Shown piece after piece: positions 38,754 through 47,475 of a stretch of DNA of 61,597 bases. Source of the DNA: Amycolatopsis keratiniphila subsp. keratiniphila (GTDB lineage Bacteria; Actinomycetota; Actinomycetes; Mycobacteriales; Pseudonocardiaceae); NCBI RefSeq assembly GCF_001620365.2, contig NZ_LQMT02000009.1, forward strand, positions 2,453 to 64,049. Direction: 5' to 3'. Under the pieces are notes generated by a model. It was not told where the DNA came from and searched no databases. It was given only the letters and a program-made list of their open reading frames with translations. How positions within the stretch are numbered: the stretch's first letter is position 1; the number at the start of each line of letters is the position of its first letter. The translations under genes were made by a program, and so were the position numbers.

Positions 38754-39998
38754 TCAAGCCCCGGTTCCCAGCCACCGCAACGTTTCCAGCGCGACGGCCA
38801 CGTCAACCGCGTTCTCCGCCAACGGCCGGGGGAGCAGTTCGTCGGCCCGCGCCAGCCGCCGGACGACGGTGTTGCGGTGGGTGTAGAGCCGTTCCGCGGT
38901 CCGCGTCGTGTTGCCCAGTTCGTGCACGTAGGTCCGCACGGTCTCCCGGGTCTCGGTGTCGGCGTGCCGGAGTTCGCCGAGGGTGTCGGCGATGAACTCG
39001 TCCGCCTGCGCCGGATCACCGGTGAGCAGCACGAGCAGCTGGATGTCCTGGTACCGCGCGATCTGCCGCGGCGAGGTGAGCCGGGCGAGCATCCGCTGGG
39101 TGGCGGCGGCGTCCAGATGGCTGCGGCGGAACCCGTCGATGCCGCTGCCGGGCCGCCCGAGCGCGACGCGGACGTCGGGATGCGGTGCGAGGTCTTCGGC
39201 GAGCCGGTCGGTGTGAGGCGGTGTCCGGCCGGGCAGCCAGACCCACAACGCGGCGGCGCTCGCGACGACAGTCAGCCGGTGTGAAGCGCCGCTGGCCCGC
39301 ATGAGCGTTTCCGCGGCGGTTTCGAGCTGCTGCGACGACGGGGTGACCGAGCCGCTCCAGACGATCGCGGCCGTATGCGGGCCGGCGAGTGGGTAGCCGA
39401 GCTGGGCTTCGGCGCGCGAGCGGCTGATGGGCGCACCTTCCAGCAGCAGCGTGACGGTCGCCCGCCGTTCGGCGTGGGCGCCGCGGGTCAGCTCCGTGCG
39501 TTCGGCGGCCATCCGCTCCGAAACCGCGGAGACGGTGTCCTCGATGAACGTGGTGATGGACAGCGACGAGACGTCGAGCAGTTCGCGGAGCAGCACCGGA
39601 TCCGACGTGAGGTCGAAACAGATCTCGATCCACCTGCGCCAGGCCACCCCCTGCGCCCGCCGGTAGGCGTCGAGGCCGCCGGAGTCGAAGCCGCGGCGCA
39701 CCATGTCGCGGGCGCCGTCGAGCACCTCCTGGTTCAGGTTGGCGGAGACGCGTTCACCGGGACGCTGCACGTTGGCGGCCGCCCAGTGCAGCAGATTGGC
39801 CAGGTTCGCGCGTTTGGTCCCCTCGGTGAGCACCGGGTCCTCGGCGACCGCGCGCATGCTGTCCCCGCCGAGGGAGGCTTCGTGCAGCTCCTCGATCCAT
39901 TCGGCGCGCGGATGCAGCACGATTTCCGCACCCTGGCGGAAGAGGTCACGGGCCTCGGGGGACAGCGTCGGCCACGGCGATGCGGCACTTTGCACCAT
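38754..39998 (-). CDS. PucR/CdaR-type helix-turn-helix regulator
   Basis: Regulator of 414 aa. The C-terminal HTH_30 domain is clear: TVRTYVHELGNTTRTAERLYTHRNTVVRRLARADELL. The N-terminal half is a helical sensor region with RSbR/GGDEF-like middle (VTLLLEGAPISRSRAEAQLGYPL). It is divergent from the monooxygenase operon, with 89 bp between starts, and likely activates it. In mycobacteria the comparable mymA operon is controlled by the AraC-type VirS, so the regulator class differs. Confidence 0.88.
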   Translation of the reverse strand: MVQSAASPWPTLSPEARDLFRQGAEIVLHPRAEWIEELHEASLGGDSMRAVAEDPVLTEGTKRANLANLLHWAAANVQRPGERVSANLNQEVLDGARDMVRRGFDSGGLDAYRRAQGVAWRRWIEICFDLTSDPVLLRELLDVSSLSITTFIEDTVSAVSERMAAERTELTRGAHAERRATVTLLLEGAPISRSRAEAQLGYPLAGPHTAAIVWSGSVTPSSQQLETAAETLMRASGASHRLTVVASAAALWVWLPGRTPPHTDRLAEDLAPHPDVRVALGRPGSGIDGFRRSHLDAAATQRMLARLTSPRQIARYQDIQLLVLLTGDPAQADEFIADTLGELRHADTETRETVRTYVHELGNTTRTAERLYTHRNTVVRRLARADELLPRPLAENAVDVAVALETLRWLGTGA

Positions 39999-40087
39999 GA
40001 ATGCATCATGATGGTGCAGATAGTGCTAGCGCAAATCCCCGCCGGACCCGCATCGTGGAGAGAACCGAGACGAGGCTGGAGTACCGC

Positions 40088-41581
40088 ATGACGACGAGCA
40101 CACCCGTCGAGCACCTCGACGTGGTCATCATCGGTGCCGGGATTTCCGGGATCGGGGCCGCGCGCTACCTGAAGACCGAGAACCCGGGCAAGACGTTCGC
40201 CATCCTGGAGGCCCGCGGCACGTCCGGCGGCACCTGGGACCTGTTCCGCTATCCGGGCATCCGGTCCGACTCCGACCTCCATACCTTCGGCTACGAGTTC
40301 AAGCCGTGGCGGGACAAGCAGTCGATCGCCGACGCGCCCCGGATCCTGTCGTACCTGCGCGAGACGATCACCGAGAACGGCATCGAGCCCAGCATCCGCT
40401 ACCACCACAAGCTGCTCTCGGCCGCCTGGTCGAGTGACGAGGCGCGCTGGCTGCTGGAGATCGAGCGGACCGACACCGGCGAGCGCACCCGCCTCAGCGC
40501 GGGCTGGCTGTTCAACGCTGGCGGCTACTACCGCTACGACGAGGGCTTCACCCCGCGCTTCGAGGGCCGCGACCGCTTCGCCGGCACGATCGTGCATCCG
40601 CAGCACTGGCCCGAAGACCTCGACTACGCGGGCAAACGCGTCGTCGTGATCGGCAGCGGCGCCACTGCGGTCACCCTGATCCCGGCGATGGCGGGCACCG
40701 CGGCGCACGTGACGATGCTGCAGCGCACCCCGACCTACGTGATGCCGGTGCCGCGCGAGGACAAGATCGCCAACGGCCTGCGCAAGATCCTCGGCGAAGA
40801 GCGGGCGTACGCGCTCACCCGCCGCAAGAACATCCGCAAGGGGCTGGCGGTCTGGCAGTTCTGCCAGAAGTTCCCGAAGACCGCCCGCGGGCTCATCCGC
40901 TACGTCAACAAGAAGCAGCTTCCCAAGGGCTATCCTGTCGACGAGCACTTCAATCCGCCGTACGACCCGTGGGACCAGCGGCTGTGCGCCGTGCCCGGCG
41001 GCGACCTGTTCGCCGCGATCCGCAAGGGCAAGGCCGACGTCGTCACGGACAAGATCGCGACCTTCACCGAAAAGGGGATCCTGCTCGAATCCGGGCGGGA
41101 GCTGGAGGCGGACATCATCGTCACCGCCACCGGCCTGAACCTCCAGGTGTTCGGCGGGGCGACGCTCAGCGTCGACGGTAAACCGGTGATCCTGCCGGAA
41201 ACCGTCGCGTACAAGGGAATGATGCTCTCCGATGTGCCGAACGCCGCGTTCGCGATCGGCTACACGAACTCGTCGTGGACGCTGAAGATCGGCCTGCTGT
41301 GCGAGCACTTCTGCCGTCTGCTGACCCATATGGACACCCACGGCTACGACGTCTGCCGTCCCGTCCTCGCCGATCCGGACATGCCGACGAAGCCGTTCCT
41401 GGACTTCGCCGCGGGATACGTGCAGCGCGCTCTTGACCAGCTCCCGCGGCAGGGTGACCGCATGCCGTGGCTTACGTCGATGAGTTACCACTCGGACATC
41501 AAACTGCTGCGCGCGGAGGACATCACCGATCCCGAGCTGCACTTCTCCCGCGCCAAGGTCCGTGAGGCGGTGGGCTCGTGA
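40088..41581 (+). CDS. Flavin-containing (Baeyer-Villiger) monooxygenase
   Basis: FAD/NADPH enzyme of 497 aa. The FAD site [13 protein letters not shown] is at residues 16-28 and the NADPH site [19 protein letters not shown] near 180. The Baeyer-Villiger fingerprint FxGxxxHxxxW is present as [11 protein letters not shown], and [25 protein letters not shown] is typical of the class. It would oxygenate ketones or fatty acyl substrates. ATG 40088 has GGAG seven bases upstream. The next gene starts inside its stop codon (GTGA). The gene order monooxygenase, hydrolase, SDR matches the mycobacterial mymA operon. Confidence 0.93.
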   Translation: MTTSTPVEHLDVVIIGAGISGIGAARYLKTENPGKTFAILEARGTSGGTWDLFRYPGIRSDSDLHTFGYEFKPWRDKQSIADAPRILSYLRETITENGIEPSIRYHHKLLSAAWSSDEARWLLEIERTDTGERTRLSAGWLFNAGGYYRYDEGFTPRFEGRDRFAGTIVHPQHWPEDLDYAGKRVVVIGSGATAVTLIPAMAGTAAHVTMLQRTPTYVMPVPREDKIANGLRKILGEERAYALTRRKNIRKGLAVWQFCQKFPKTARGLIRYVNKKQLPKGYPVDEHFNPPYDPWDQRLCAVPGGDLFAAIRKGKADVVTDKIATFTEKGILLESGRELEADIIVTATGLNLQVFGGATLSVDGKPVILPETVAYKGMMLSDVPNAAFAIGYTNSSWTLKIGLLCEHFCRLLTHMDTHGYDVCRPVLADPDMPTKPFLDFAAGYVQRALDQLPRQGDRMPWLTSMSYHSDIKLLRAEDITDPELHFSRAKVREAVGS

Positions 41582-42477
41582 CCGACAGCTTCGCCGACCT
41601 GCCCGGCGGCCCGCGGCTCTGCTACCGCGAGGACGGCCCGGCCGACGGGGTGCCGCTGGTGCTGATCGCCGGCCTGGGCCTGGACCTCACGTCGTGGCCG
41701 AGGGAGATGATCGACGGTTTCACCCGCCGCGGCTTCCGGGTCGTCCGGTTCGACAACCGCGACGCGGGCTGTTCGGATCGCATCAAGGCGCCGAACCCGG
41801 GCAAGCTCCGGCAACTGCTGGCCAAACCGCTGCCCGGCGCATACGACCTGGGCGACATGGCGGCGGACACCGTCGGCCTGCTGGACCACCTGGGCATCGA
41901 GAAGACGCATCTGGTCGGCATGTCGATGGGCGGCATGATCGCCCAGACCGTCGCCGCCCGGAACCCGGATCGCGTCCTGTCGCTGACGTCGATCTTCTCC
42001 ACCACCGGGCATCGCCGCGTCGGACAGCCGGCGAAGTCGACGTTGGTGCGCATGGCGAGGCGGCCCGCCCAGACGGTCGAAGAGTCCGTGATCGGGCACC
42101 TGTCGCTGATGGGCCACCTCGGTTCGGCCTCGTTCCCGCTGGACAAGGACGTCGAAACGGCCTGGGCCGAGGGACTGTGGGAACGCGCCGGGGGACGGCG
42201 CGCCCGCAGCGGTATCGCCCGCCAGATCGGCGCGATCCAGGCAAGCGGCGACCGCACCGCCGAACTCGGCCGCATCACCTGCCCGACGGTCGTGGTCCAC
42301 GGCGACACCGACCGCATGGTCCACCACAGCGGCGGACGGGCGACCGCCAAGGCCATCAGCGGTGCCCGCTACGTCGAAATCCCCGGAATGGGGCACCACA
42401 TCGCCCCGGACCTCGTCGACCGGCTCGTCGAGCTCACCGCCGAAGTGGCCCTCGATCCGGCAGGAGAAACCCGATGA
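41578..42477 (+). CDS. Alpha/beta hydrolase (lipase/esterase-like)
   Basis: Hydrolase of 299 aa. The nucleophile elbow GMSMGG ([21 protein letters not shown]) gives the catalytic Ser. The acid is likely Asp in [13 protein letters not shown] and the base His in [18 protein letters not shown] cap domain fills residues 140-220. It is translated from a GTG overlapping the monooxygenase stop by 4 bp and overlaps the SDR gene by 4 bp. It would cleave the ester made by the monooxygenase, as expected for this operon. Confidence 0.92.
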   Translation: MTDSFADLPGGPRLCYREDGPADGVPLVLIAGLGLDLTSWPREMIDGFTRRGFRVVRFDNRDAGCSDRIKAPNPGKLRQLLAKPLPGAYDLGDMAADTVGLLDHLGIEKTHLVGMSMGGMIAQTVAARNPDRVLSLTSIFSTTGHRRVGQPAKSTLVRMARRPAQTVEESVIGHLSLMGHLGSASFPLDKDVETAWAEGLWERAGGRRARSGIARQIGAIQASGDRTAELGRITCPTVVVHGDTDRMVHHSGGRATAKAISGARYVEIPGMGHHIAPDLVDRLVELTAEVALDPAGETR

Positions 42478-43322
42478 GCGGCGTTCGCGGCAAGGTCGCC
42501 GTCGTCACCGGCGCCGGTTCCGGCATCGGCCGTCAGCTGGCGCTCGAACTCGCGCGGCGTGGAGCCCGGCTCGCGGTGTCCGATGTGGACGAAAGCGGGC
42601 TGGCCGAGACCGTCGCCGAGGTCAAGGCTCTCGGCGCGGAAGTGCAGGGCGCGACGCTGGACGTCAGCGACCGCGCGGCCATGCGGGAGTACGCGACCAC
42701 CGTCGCCGGGCAATTCGGTGTGGTGCACCAGATCTACAACAACGCGGGGATCGCCGGCGGCGGGCAGACCGTGCTCGACGCCGAATGGGAACTGTACGAC
42801 CGCACACTCGCGGTCAACCTCTTCGGCGTCATCAACGGCACCAAGGCCTTCCTGCCGCATCTGATCGACTCCGGCGACGGCCAGGTCGTGAACATCTCCA
42901 GCCTCAACGGTTTCCTGGCCCAGCCGACGCTCAGCGCCTACTGTGCCAGCAAGTTCGGTGTCCGCGGGTTCACCGAGGCGCTGCGCACGGAGATGATCGC
43001 GGGCAGGCATCCGGTGCGGGTCACGGTCGTCCATCCGGGCGGCGTCAAGACCGGCATCGCCTCGGCGGCGTTGAAGGAAGCCGAGGCCCGTGGTATCGAG
43101 CCCACCCCCGAACAGCGGGAACGTGTCCGCGTGTACAACGAAAAGCTGCTGAAGATGCCGGCGGATCAGGCCGCTCGCATCATCGTCGATGGCGTCGAAG
43201 CGGGGAAACCGCGTGTGCTCGTCGGAAACGACGCGAAACTGGTCGACCGGCTCGTCCGGCTGCTCCCGCGGCGGTATCCGAAACTGATCGTCGACTTCGA
43301 GCGGCGGCGTCTCGCCCGCTAG
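42474..43322 (+). CDS. Short-chain dehydrogenase/reductase
   Basis: Classical SDR of 282 aa. The NAD(P) site TGAGSGIGRQLALEL lies at residues 12-26, the NNAG motif is present (IYNNAGIAGG), and the catalytic Ser and YxxxK are in NISSLNGFLAQPTLSAYCASKFGVRGF. It would interconvert an alcohol and ketone of the same pathway. ATG 42474 overlaps the hydrolase stop by 4 bp. The stop TAG (43320-43322) shares CTAG with the stop of the convergent TetR gene. Confidence 0.93.
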   Translation: MSGVRGKVAVVTGAGSGIGRQLALELARRGARLAVSDVDESGLAETVAEVKALGAEVQGATLDVSDRAAMREYATTVAGQFGVVHQIYNNAGIAGGGQTVLDAEWELYDRTLAVNLFGVINGTKAFLPHLIDSGDGQVVNISSLNGFLAQPTLSAYCASKFGVRGFTEALRTEMIAGRHPVRVTVVHPGGVKTGIASAALKEAEARGIEPTPEQRERVRVYNEKLLKMPADQAARIIVDGVEAGKPRVLVGNDAKLVDRLVRLLPRRYPKLIVDFERRRLAR

Positions 43323-43972
43323 CCCTCGACGCTCCGGTGCCCGAACAGGCCGAGCAGCCAGGTGTAGCGGACGGCTTCGCGTGCCTGCTCGTAGGCCTCG
43401 GGAGTGCCGATCCAGATGGCCTGCGTGATCAGCTCGATGGTGGCGGCGACGACCGTCCGCGCGGTGAACGGCGGCGGTGACGGCAGCGCGGGATCGGTGG
43501 CGCGCAGCCATTCCGCCGTCCGGTCGAAGACGGCTTCCCCGGCACGCAAGGTCTTCTCGCGTGCTTCGAGCCCCGCGTCGCCGAGCGCGTAGATCTCCAG
43601 CAACGCGGCGCGGACGGCGGTAGGACGCCGATGCACGTAGTCGACGAGGAAGTCGCAGCAGACGGCGACCGCGTCCAGTGGAGTGGCGGCCTTGGCTCCC
43701 GCGGCGACACCTTGCGTGATGAACTCGGTGGTGATCTCGCGGTAGGCGGCGAGGAACGCGTCCTGTTTGCCGGTGAACTGCTCGTAGAACGAGGTCCGTG
43801 ACACGCCCGCGGTGGTGGTGATGTGGCCGACGGTGGTGGCGACGTAGCCGCGTTCGCCGGTGTTCTCCAGAACCGCGTCGATCAGCCGGGCCCGCTGGGT
43901 TCCGGCGACCTCGTCGCGGCTGAGGTTGTGCGGCCCCTTCGGCAGCTTGCGGTGCTCGGTCACGTGCGGCAC
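43319..43972 (-). CDS. TetR-family transcriptional regulator
   Basis: Regulator of 217 aa. The N-terminal HTH is seen in TQRARLIDAVLENTGERGYVATTVGHITTTAGVSRTSFYEQFTGKQDAFLAAYREI. The helical ligand domain follows, with a C-terminal LITQAIWIGTPEAYEQAREAVRYTWLLGLFG. It is convergent with the SDR gene and overlaps its stop. Its target may be the monooxygenase operon, but no TetR-like operator was found next to it. A 53-bp palindrome precedes its start on the outer side. Confidence 0.9.
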   Translation of the reverse strand: MPHVTEHRKLPKGPHNLSRDEVAGTQRARLIDAVLENTGERGYVATTVGHITTTAGVSRTSFYEQFTGKQDAFLAAYREITTEFITQGVAAGAKAATPLDAVAVCCDFLVDYVHRRPTAVRAALLEIYALGDAGLEAREKTLRAGEAVFDRTAEWLRATDPALPSPPPFTARTVVAATIELITQAIWIGTPEAYEQAREAVRYTWLLGLFGHRSVEG

Positions 43973-43989
43973 CGTACCGGTCCCCGAAA

Positions 43990-44042
43990 TCCGTGAAGGC
44001 CTCCTTGAGGGACCCAGAGTCCCTTAAGGAGGCCTTCACGGA
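43990..44042. terminator. 23-bp-arm palindrome, 7-nt loop
   Basis: The arms 43990-44012 and 44020-44042 are inverse complements except for one G-T pair and flank CCCAGAG. It lies between the start of the TetR gene and the stop of the lipase gene (44051), both on the minus strand, and probably ends the lipase message. Confidence 0.7.
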
Positions 44043-44050
44043 CCGAGCGG

Positions 44051-45361
44051 TCAGCTGACCGGCACCTCCGGGGCGAGGGAGTTGCCGGGCGCGATCTTCC
44101 CGCAGCTGGACGGCGCGGCCTTGCCCGCGAACCGGTCGTTGAGCCAGCCGATGGCCTGCGGCGCCCAGGCGACGGCCGCCCCGACGTGGCTCAGCAGGTT
44201 GTACTGGTCGTACTTGATCGACTTGTTGCCGGTTTCGCAGTACTGCCGGGCGAGCGATCGCACGTCACCGGCGACCATCACGCCGTCACCGGTCCCGATC
44301 CCCGGCGGATTGCCGAAAGTGCCTTCCACGACACCGTTGTTGCCCTGCGCGATGTAACCGGGCACGGTGGGCGTCGGCGCGGAACCGAGGTTGATCTTGT
44401 TCACGGCCTCGACGTACGGCAGCACCTTGTTCGGGTTCGTGTACTCGGGCTTGACGAATTTCTCCCACGTCAGGCCCGGATAACGGCCGAGCGCGTCGAC
44501 GATCGACGCCTTCTCCATGTCCTTGAGCACCTGGAGCCCGTACGAATTCGCGTACGGCTTGAGGTCGATGCCGAACGACCGCGAGACCCCGATGAGCGCC
44601 ATCGGAATGACCCCGGTCCACGCGACACTCCCGTTGACGTATTTGAGATTGTGCGACGGTTTGACGAGCACTCCGCCTTCGGTGAAACCGACGAGGTTCT
44701 TGTTGACCTCGGGCGCGTAATCCGGCGCGAGCGCGGCCGCCCAGCCGGTCGCGATGGCACCGCCCGAATAGCCGATGAGACCGAACCGGGTCTTGTCGTT
44801 CATTCCCGTCCCCGGCGACCTCGTCGCGGCGCGGATGGAATCGAGGGTGTTCGTCCCGTATTCCGGCCCGGCGGCGAAGTTCGCCTTCTGGCCTTCGGTG
44901 TCTGGGATGACGACGTTGTAGCCCAGCAACAAGGCGGGCGCGATGAACAGCGACTCCGCGTTGGCGATGAGTCCGCCGAGCGAGACGCCGCCGGCGATCG
45001 CCCTCGACGGGCCGTGTTCGGGATTGAGCGAATCGTAGAACGATTGGTACGAAACGGCTTTGGTGCTGTCGCCGGTCAGGCTGCGCAGCACCGAGGTGAC
45101 GTTGGCGGACGGCTTCCCCTGCGCGTCGGTGGACCGGTAGAGCAACTGGGTCACCTTGAGCGGCGTGGAAATACCGAGGACGTGGTAATTGAGCGTCCTG
45201 GTCTTCAGCACGGTGCCGGGGCTGTACGAAGACAACGGTTCGCTGCCGTCGTAGCTGTAGAACGGGTCGGTGGCGGGGGCGGCGGAGGCGGCGGGCGCGG
45301 CGGCGAAACCGACGATGAGGGCGATCGCGACGGCCAGCAGACGAGCGGGCTTTCGGGTCAT
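44051..45361 (-). CDS. Secretory lipase (LIP family)
   Basis: Exported hydrolase of 436 aa. The signal peptide is RKPARLLAVAIALIVGFAAAPAASAAP (cleavage after ASA). The family part has RTLNYHVLGISTPLKVTQLLYRSTDAQGKP, the nucleophile in IGYSGGAIATGWAAALAPDYAPE and an acid/base region RSLARQYCETGNKSIKYDQYNLLSHVGAAVAWAPQAIGWLNDRFAG. This type was first known from Candida and is common in actinomycetes, acting on lipids or esters outside the cell. The ATG at 45361 follows AAGGGGAG closely; an upstream ATG at 45391 lacks a ribosome site. Confidence 0.88.
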   Translation of the reverse strand: MTRKPARLLAVAIALIVGFAAAPAASAAPATDPFYSYDGSEPLSSYSPGTVLKTRTLNYHVLGISTPLKVTQLLYRSTDAQGKPSANVTSVLRSLTGDSTKAVSYQSFYDSLNPEHGPSRAIAGGVSLGGLIANAESLFIAPALLLGYNVVIPDTEGQKANFAAGPEYGTNTLDSIRAATRSPGTGMNDKTRFGLIGYSGGAIATGWAAALAPDYAPEVNKNLVGFTEGGVLVKPSHNLKYVNGSVAWTGVIPMALIGVSRSFGIDLKPYANSYGLQVLKDMEKASIVDALGRYPGLTWEKFVKPEYTNPNKVLPYVEAVNKINLGSAPTPTVPGYIAQGNNGVVEGTFGNPPGIGTGDGVMVAGDVRSLARQYCETGNKSIKYDQYNLLSHVGAAVAWAPQAIGWLNDRFAGKAAPSSCGKIAPGNSLAPEVPVS

Positions 45362-45449
45362 GACTCCCCTTTGAATCATGAAGTGGATCACGTTTGGATT
45401 CCCGGAACCTACCAGCCGGTAACCGATGGTGTACAGGGCCGTACATCAT

Positions 45450-46625
45450 TTATTGGCGCGACATTGACACTTCTTTCGCTCCGGTTTGGACGGAGCACGG
45501 CTCGGACAGGGTGCGGGTTGTGATCCAGCACAAAAGCGGCAGCGCGATCAGTGGGATCAAGGCCGTCCGCAGAGACGTGTGGTCGGCGATCGTCCCGATG
45601 ACAGGGCTCGCGAGACCGCCGATGCTGACCGTCAGGCCGAGGGTGACGCCGCTGGCGGTGCCGACCCGCGTGGGCAGATAGTCCTGGGAGAGGGTGATCT
45701 GCAGGGAGAACGGGATGTACAGGCTCACCGCGGCCAGCAGGACGAACGGGAAGAACGCCGGGCCGGGTACGAACACGACTCCCGCGACCGTGACGACGGT
45801 GGCCAGATACGACCAGCGGACCACGGTGACCCGGCCCCGGCGTCCGGCCAGCCTGCTGCCCAGCAGGGTGCCCACGGCGCCGCCGAGATAGAGCAGGAAC
45901 AGCGCGGCGCTGCCCGTCGTCGTGCCGCCTCCGGTCCGCTGTTGGGCGTAGAGCGAGACGAACGTGCTGAGCCCGACGAACACGATCGACCGGAAGACGA
46001 CCGACACCGACAGTTTCGCGAACGACCTCCAGTCGTCGACGCCGACGACGTCCGATCGCGAGCCGCCGGCGCCTGCCTTCCGCGTGAGGGCGCGCAGCAC
46101 GGGCAGGCAGAGCACGGATCCGGCCAGCGCGGGGACGACAAGCAGCGGTGACATCCGGAGCCCGCCCAGCGCCATGACCGCGGCCACGAGTACGGGGGCG
46201 GCCGCGAAGCCGATGTTCCCGCCGACGGAGAACCAGCCCATGGCCTTGTGCCCGCCGCCGCCCGCGATCCTCGCGACCCGGGCGGCTTCGGGGTGATAGG
46301 CCGCCACCCCGATTCCCGACACGGCGACGAAAGCGAGTGTCAGTGTGTACGAATCGACCAGCCCGCCGAAGCCGATGCCGAGTCCGCCGAGGAGCGTGGC
46401 CGACGGCAGCAGCCACGGCATCGCCCAGCGGTCGGTCAGCGCGCCGAACAACGGCTGGGCCACCGACGAAAGCAGCGAGGCGGCGAGCACGATGCCCGAC
46501 ACCGCCGCGTATCCGTAGGCGCGTTCGGCCGCGAAGAACGGCACCAGCGCGGCCACCGAACCTTGATAGACATCCACACAGGCGTGCCCGGCCGAGAGCA
46601 GGGCGATCGCTTTGATCTTCGGCAT
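45450..46625 (-). CDS. MFS transporter, fosmidomycin-resistance (Fsr)-like
   Basis: Membrane transporter of 391 aa with 12 predicted helices. The start KIKAIALLSAGHACVDVYQGSVAALVPFFAAE and the motif SVAQPLFGALTDRW are typical of the Fsr subfamily, and GIGVAAYHPEAARVARIAGG is another mark. It exports fosmidomycin-type or lipophilic compounds in the family. ATG 46625 is selected, as the codons before it are low-complexity. It is divergent from an AraC regulator, a common arrangement for regulated efflux. Confidence 0.88.
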   Translation of the reverse strand: MPKIKAIALLSAGHACVDVYQGSVAALVPFFAAERAYGYAAVSGIVLAASLLSSVAQPLFGALTDRWAMPWLLPSATLLGGLGIGFGGLVDSYTLTLAFVAVSGIGVAAYHPEAARVARIAGGGGHKAMGWFSVGGNIGFAAAPVLVAAVMALGGLRMSPLLVVPALAGSVLCLPVLRALTRKAGAGGSRSDVVGVDDWRSFAKLSVSVVFRSIVFVGLSTFVSLYAQQRTGGGTTTGSAALFLLYLGGAVGTLLGSRLAGRRGRVTVVRWSYLATVVTVAGVVFVPGPAFFPFVLLAAVSLYIPFSLQITLSQDYLPTRVGTASGVTLGLTVSIGGLASPVIGTIADHTSLRTALIPLIALPLLCWITTRTLSEPCSVQTGAKEVSMSRQ

Positions 46626-46679
46626 TCCGCCATGCTCGCCGCGGGCCTCGGTGTCGCGCTTCCGATAAAATGACAAACA

Positions 46680-47423
46680 ATGACGGAAATCCGCCACCTG
46701 CCCGAAGCGCCCACCCAGGTCCGGTCACTGGCCTCGGGGGCGATCGTCGACGCGCACCGCCACGACGAGCATCAAGTCGTCTACGCCGCCCGCGGCGTAC
46801 TGGCGATCACGACCGACAAGGGCTCCTGGGTCGCGCCGGCCACGAGGGCCATCTGGGTGCCTGCCGGGACCGTGCACGCCCATCAGGCGCACGGCGACCT
46901 CGAACTCCGCCTCGTCGGCCTGCCCGCGACCGTGAACCCGTTGCGGCTGAACGAACCCAGCGTGCTGGCCGTCGGCCCGCTCCTGCGTGAACTCCTCCGC
47001 GCGTACACCGATCCGCCGCACGACGACACCCCGGAACGCCGTCGGCTGCGCGCGGTCCTGCTCGACCAGCTGCGCGCGTCGCCGCAGCAACCCCTGCACC
47101 TGCCGACGCCGGACGACCCGCGGCTGCGCGCACTGTGCGAGATCCTCAGCGCCGATCCGGCCGACAACCGGACACTGGCCGCCCTCGGCGCCCGGGTCGG
47201 GGCGAGCGATCGCACCCTGGCCCGGCTCTTCAAAGCCGATCTCGGCATGACCTTCCCGCAGTGGCGCACACAATTGCGGCTCTACCGCGCGTTGGCCCTC
47301 CTGGCCGAAAACACTCCGGTCACCGCGGTGGCGCATGCCTGCGGCTGGTCGTCCACCAGTGCCTTCATCGACGTCTTCCGTCGCGCCTTCGGGCATACGC
47401 CGGGCACGCACTACGACCGGTGA
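46680..47423 (+). CDS. AraC-family regulator
   Basis: Regulator of 247 aa. A cupin-type sensor (HRHDEHQVVYAARGVLAITTDKGSWVAPATRAIWVPAGTVHAHQAHG) is followed by two helix-turn-helix motifs: TLAALGARVGASDRTLARLFKADLGMTFPQWRTQLRL and VTAVAHACGWSSTSAFIDVFRRAFGHTPG. It is divergent from the Fsr-like MFS gene, with 54 bp between starts, and should regulate it, as in the NimR/NimT-type pairs. A terminator hairpin follows at 47430-47464. Confidence 0.92.
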   Translation: MTEIRHLPEAPTQVRSLASGAIVDAHRHDEHQVVYAARGVLAITTDKGSWVAPATRAIWVPAGTVHAHQAHGDLELRLVGLPATVNPLRLNEPSVLAVGPLLRELLRAYTDPPHDDTPERRRLRAVLLDQLRASPQQPLHLPTPDDPRLRALCEILSADPADNRTLAALGARVGASDRTLARLFKADLGMTFPQWRTQLRLYRALALLAENTPVTAVAHACGWSSTSAFIDVFRRAFGHTPGTHYDR

Positions 47424-47429
47424 ACACCA

Positions 47430-47464
47430 AAGCGGGGCCGGTCCACAATGGACCGGCCCCGCTT
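47430..47464. terminator. Bidirectional hairpin between convergent genes
   Basis: AAGCGGGGCCGGTCCA (47430-47445) and its exact inverse complement (47449-47464) flank CAA. It lies between the AraC gene stop and the stop of the thioester-protein gene and can serve both. Confidence 0.85.
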
Positions 47465-47475
47465 CGCTTCGCTTC

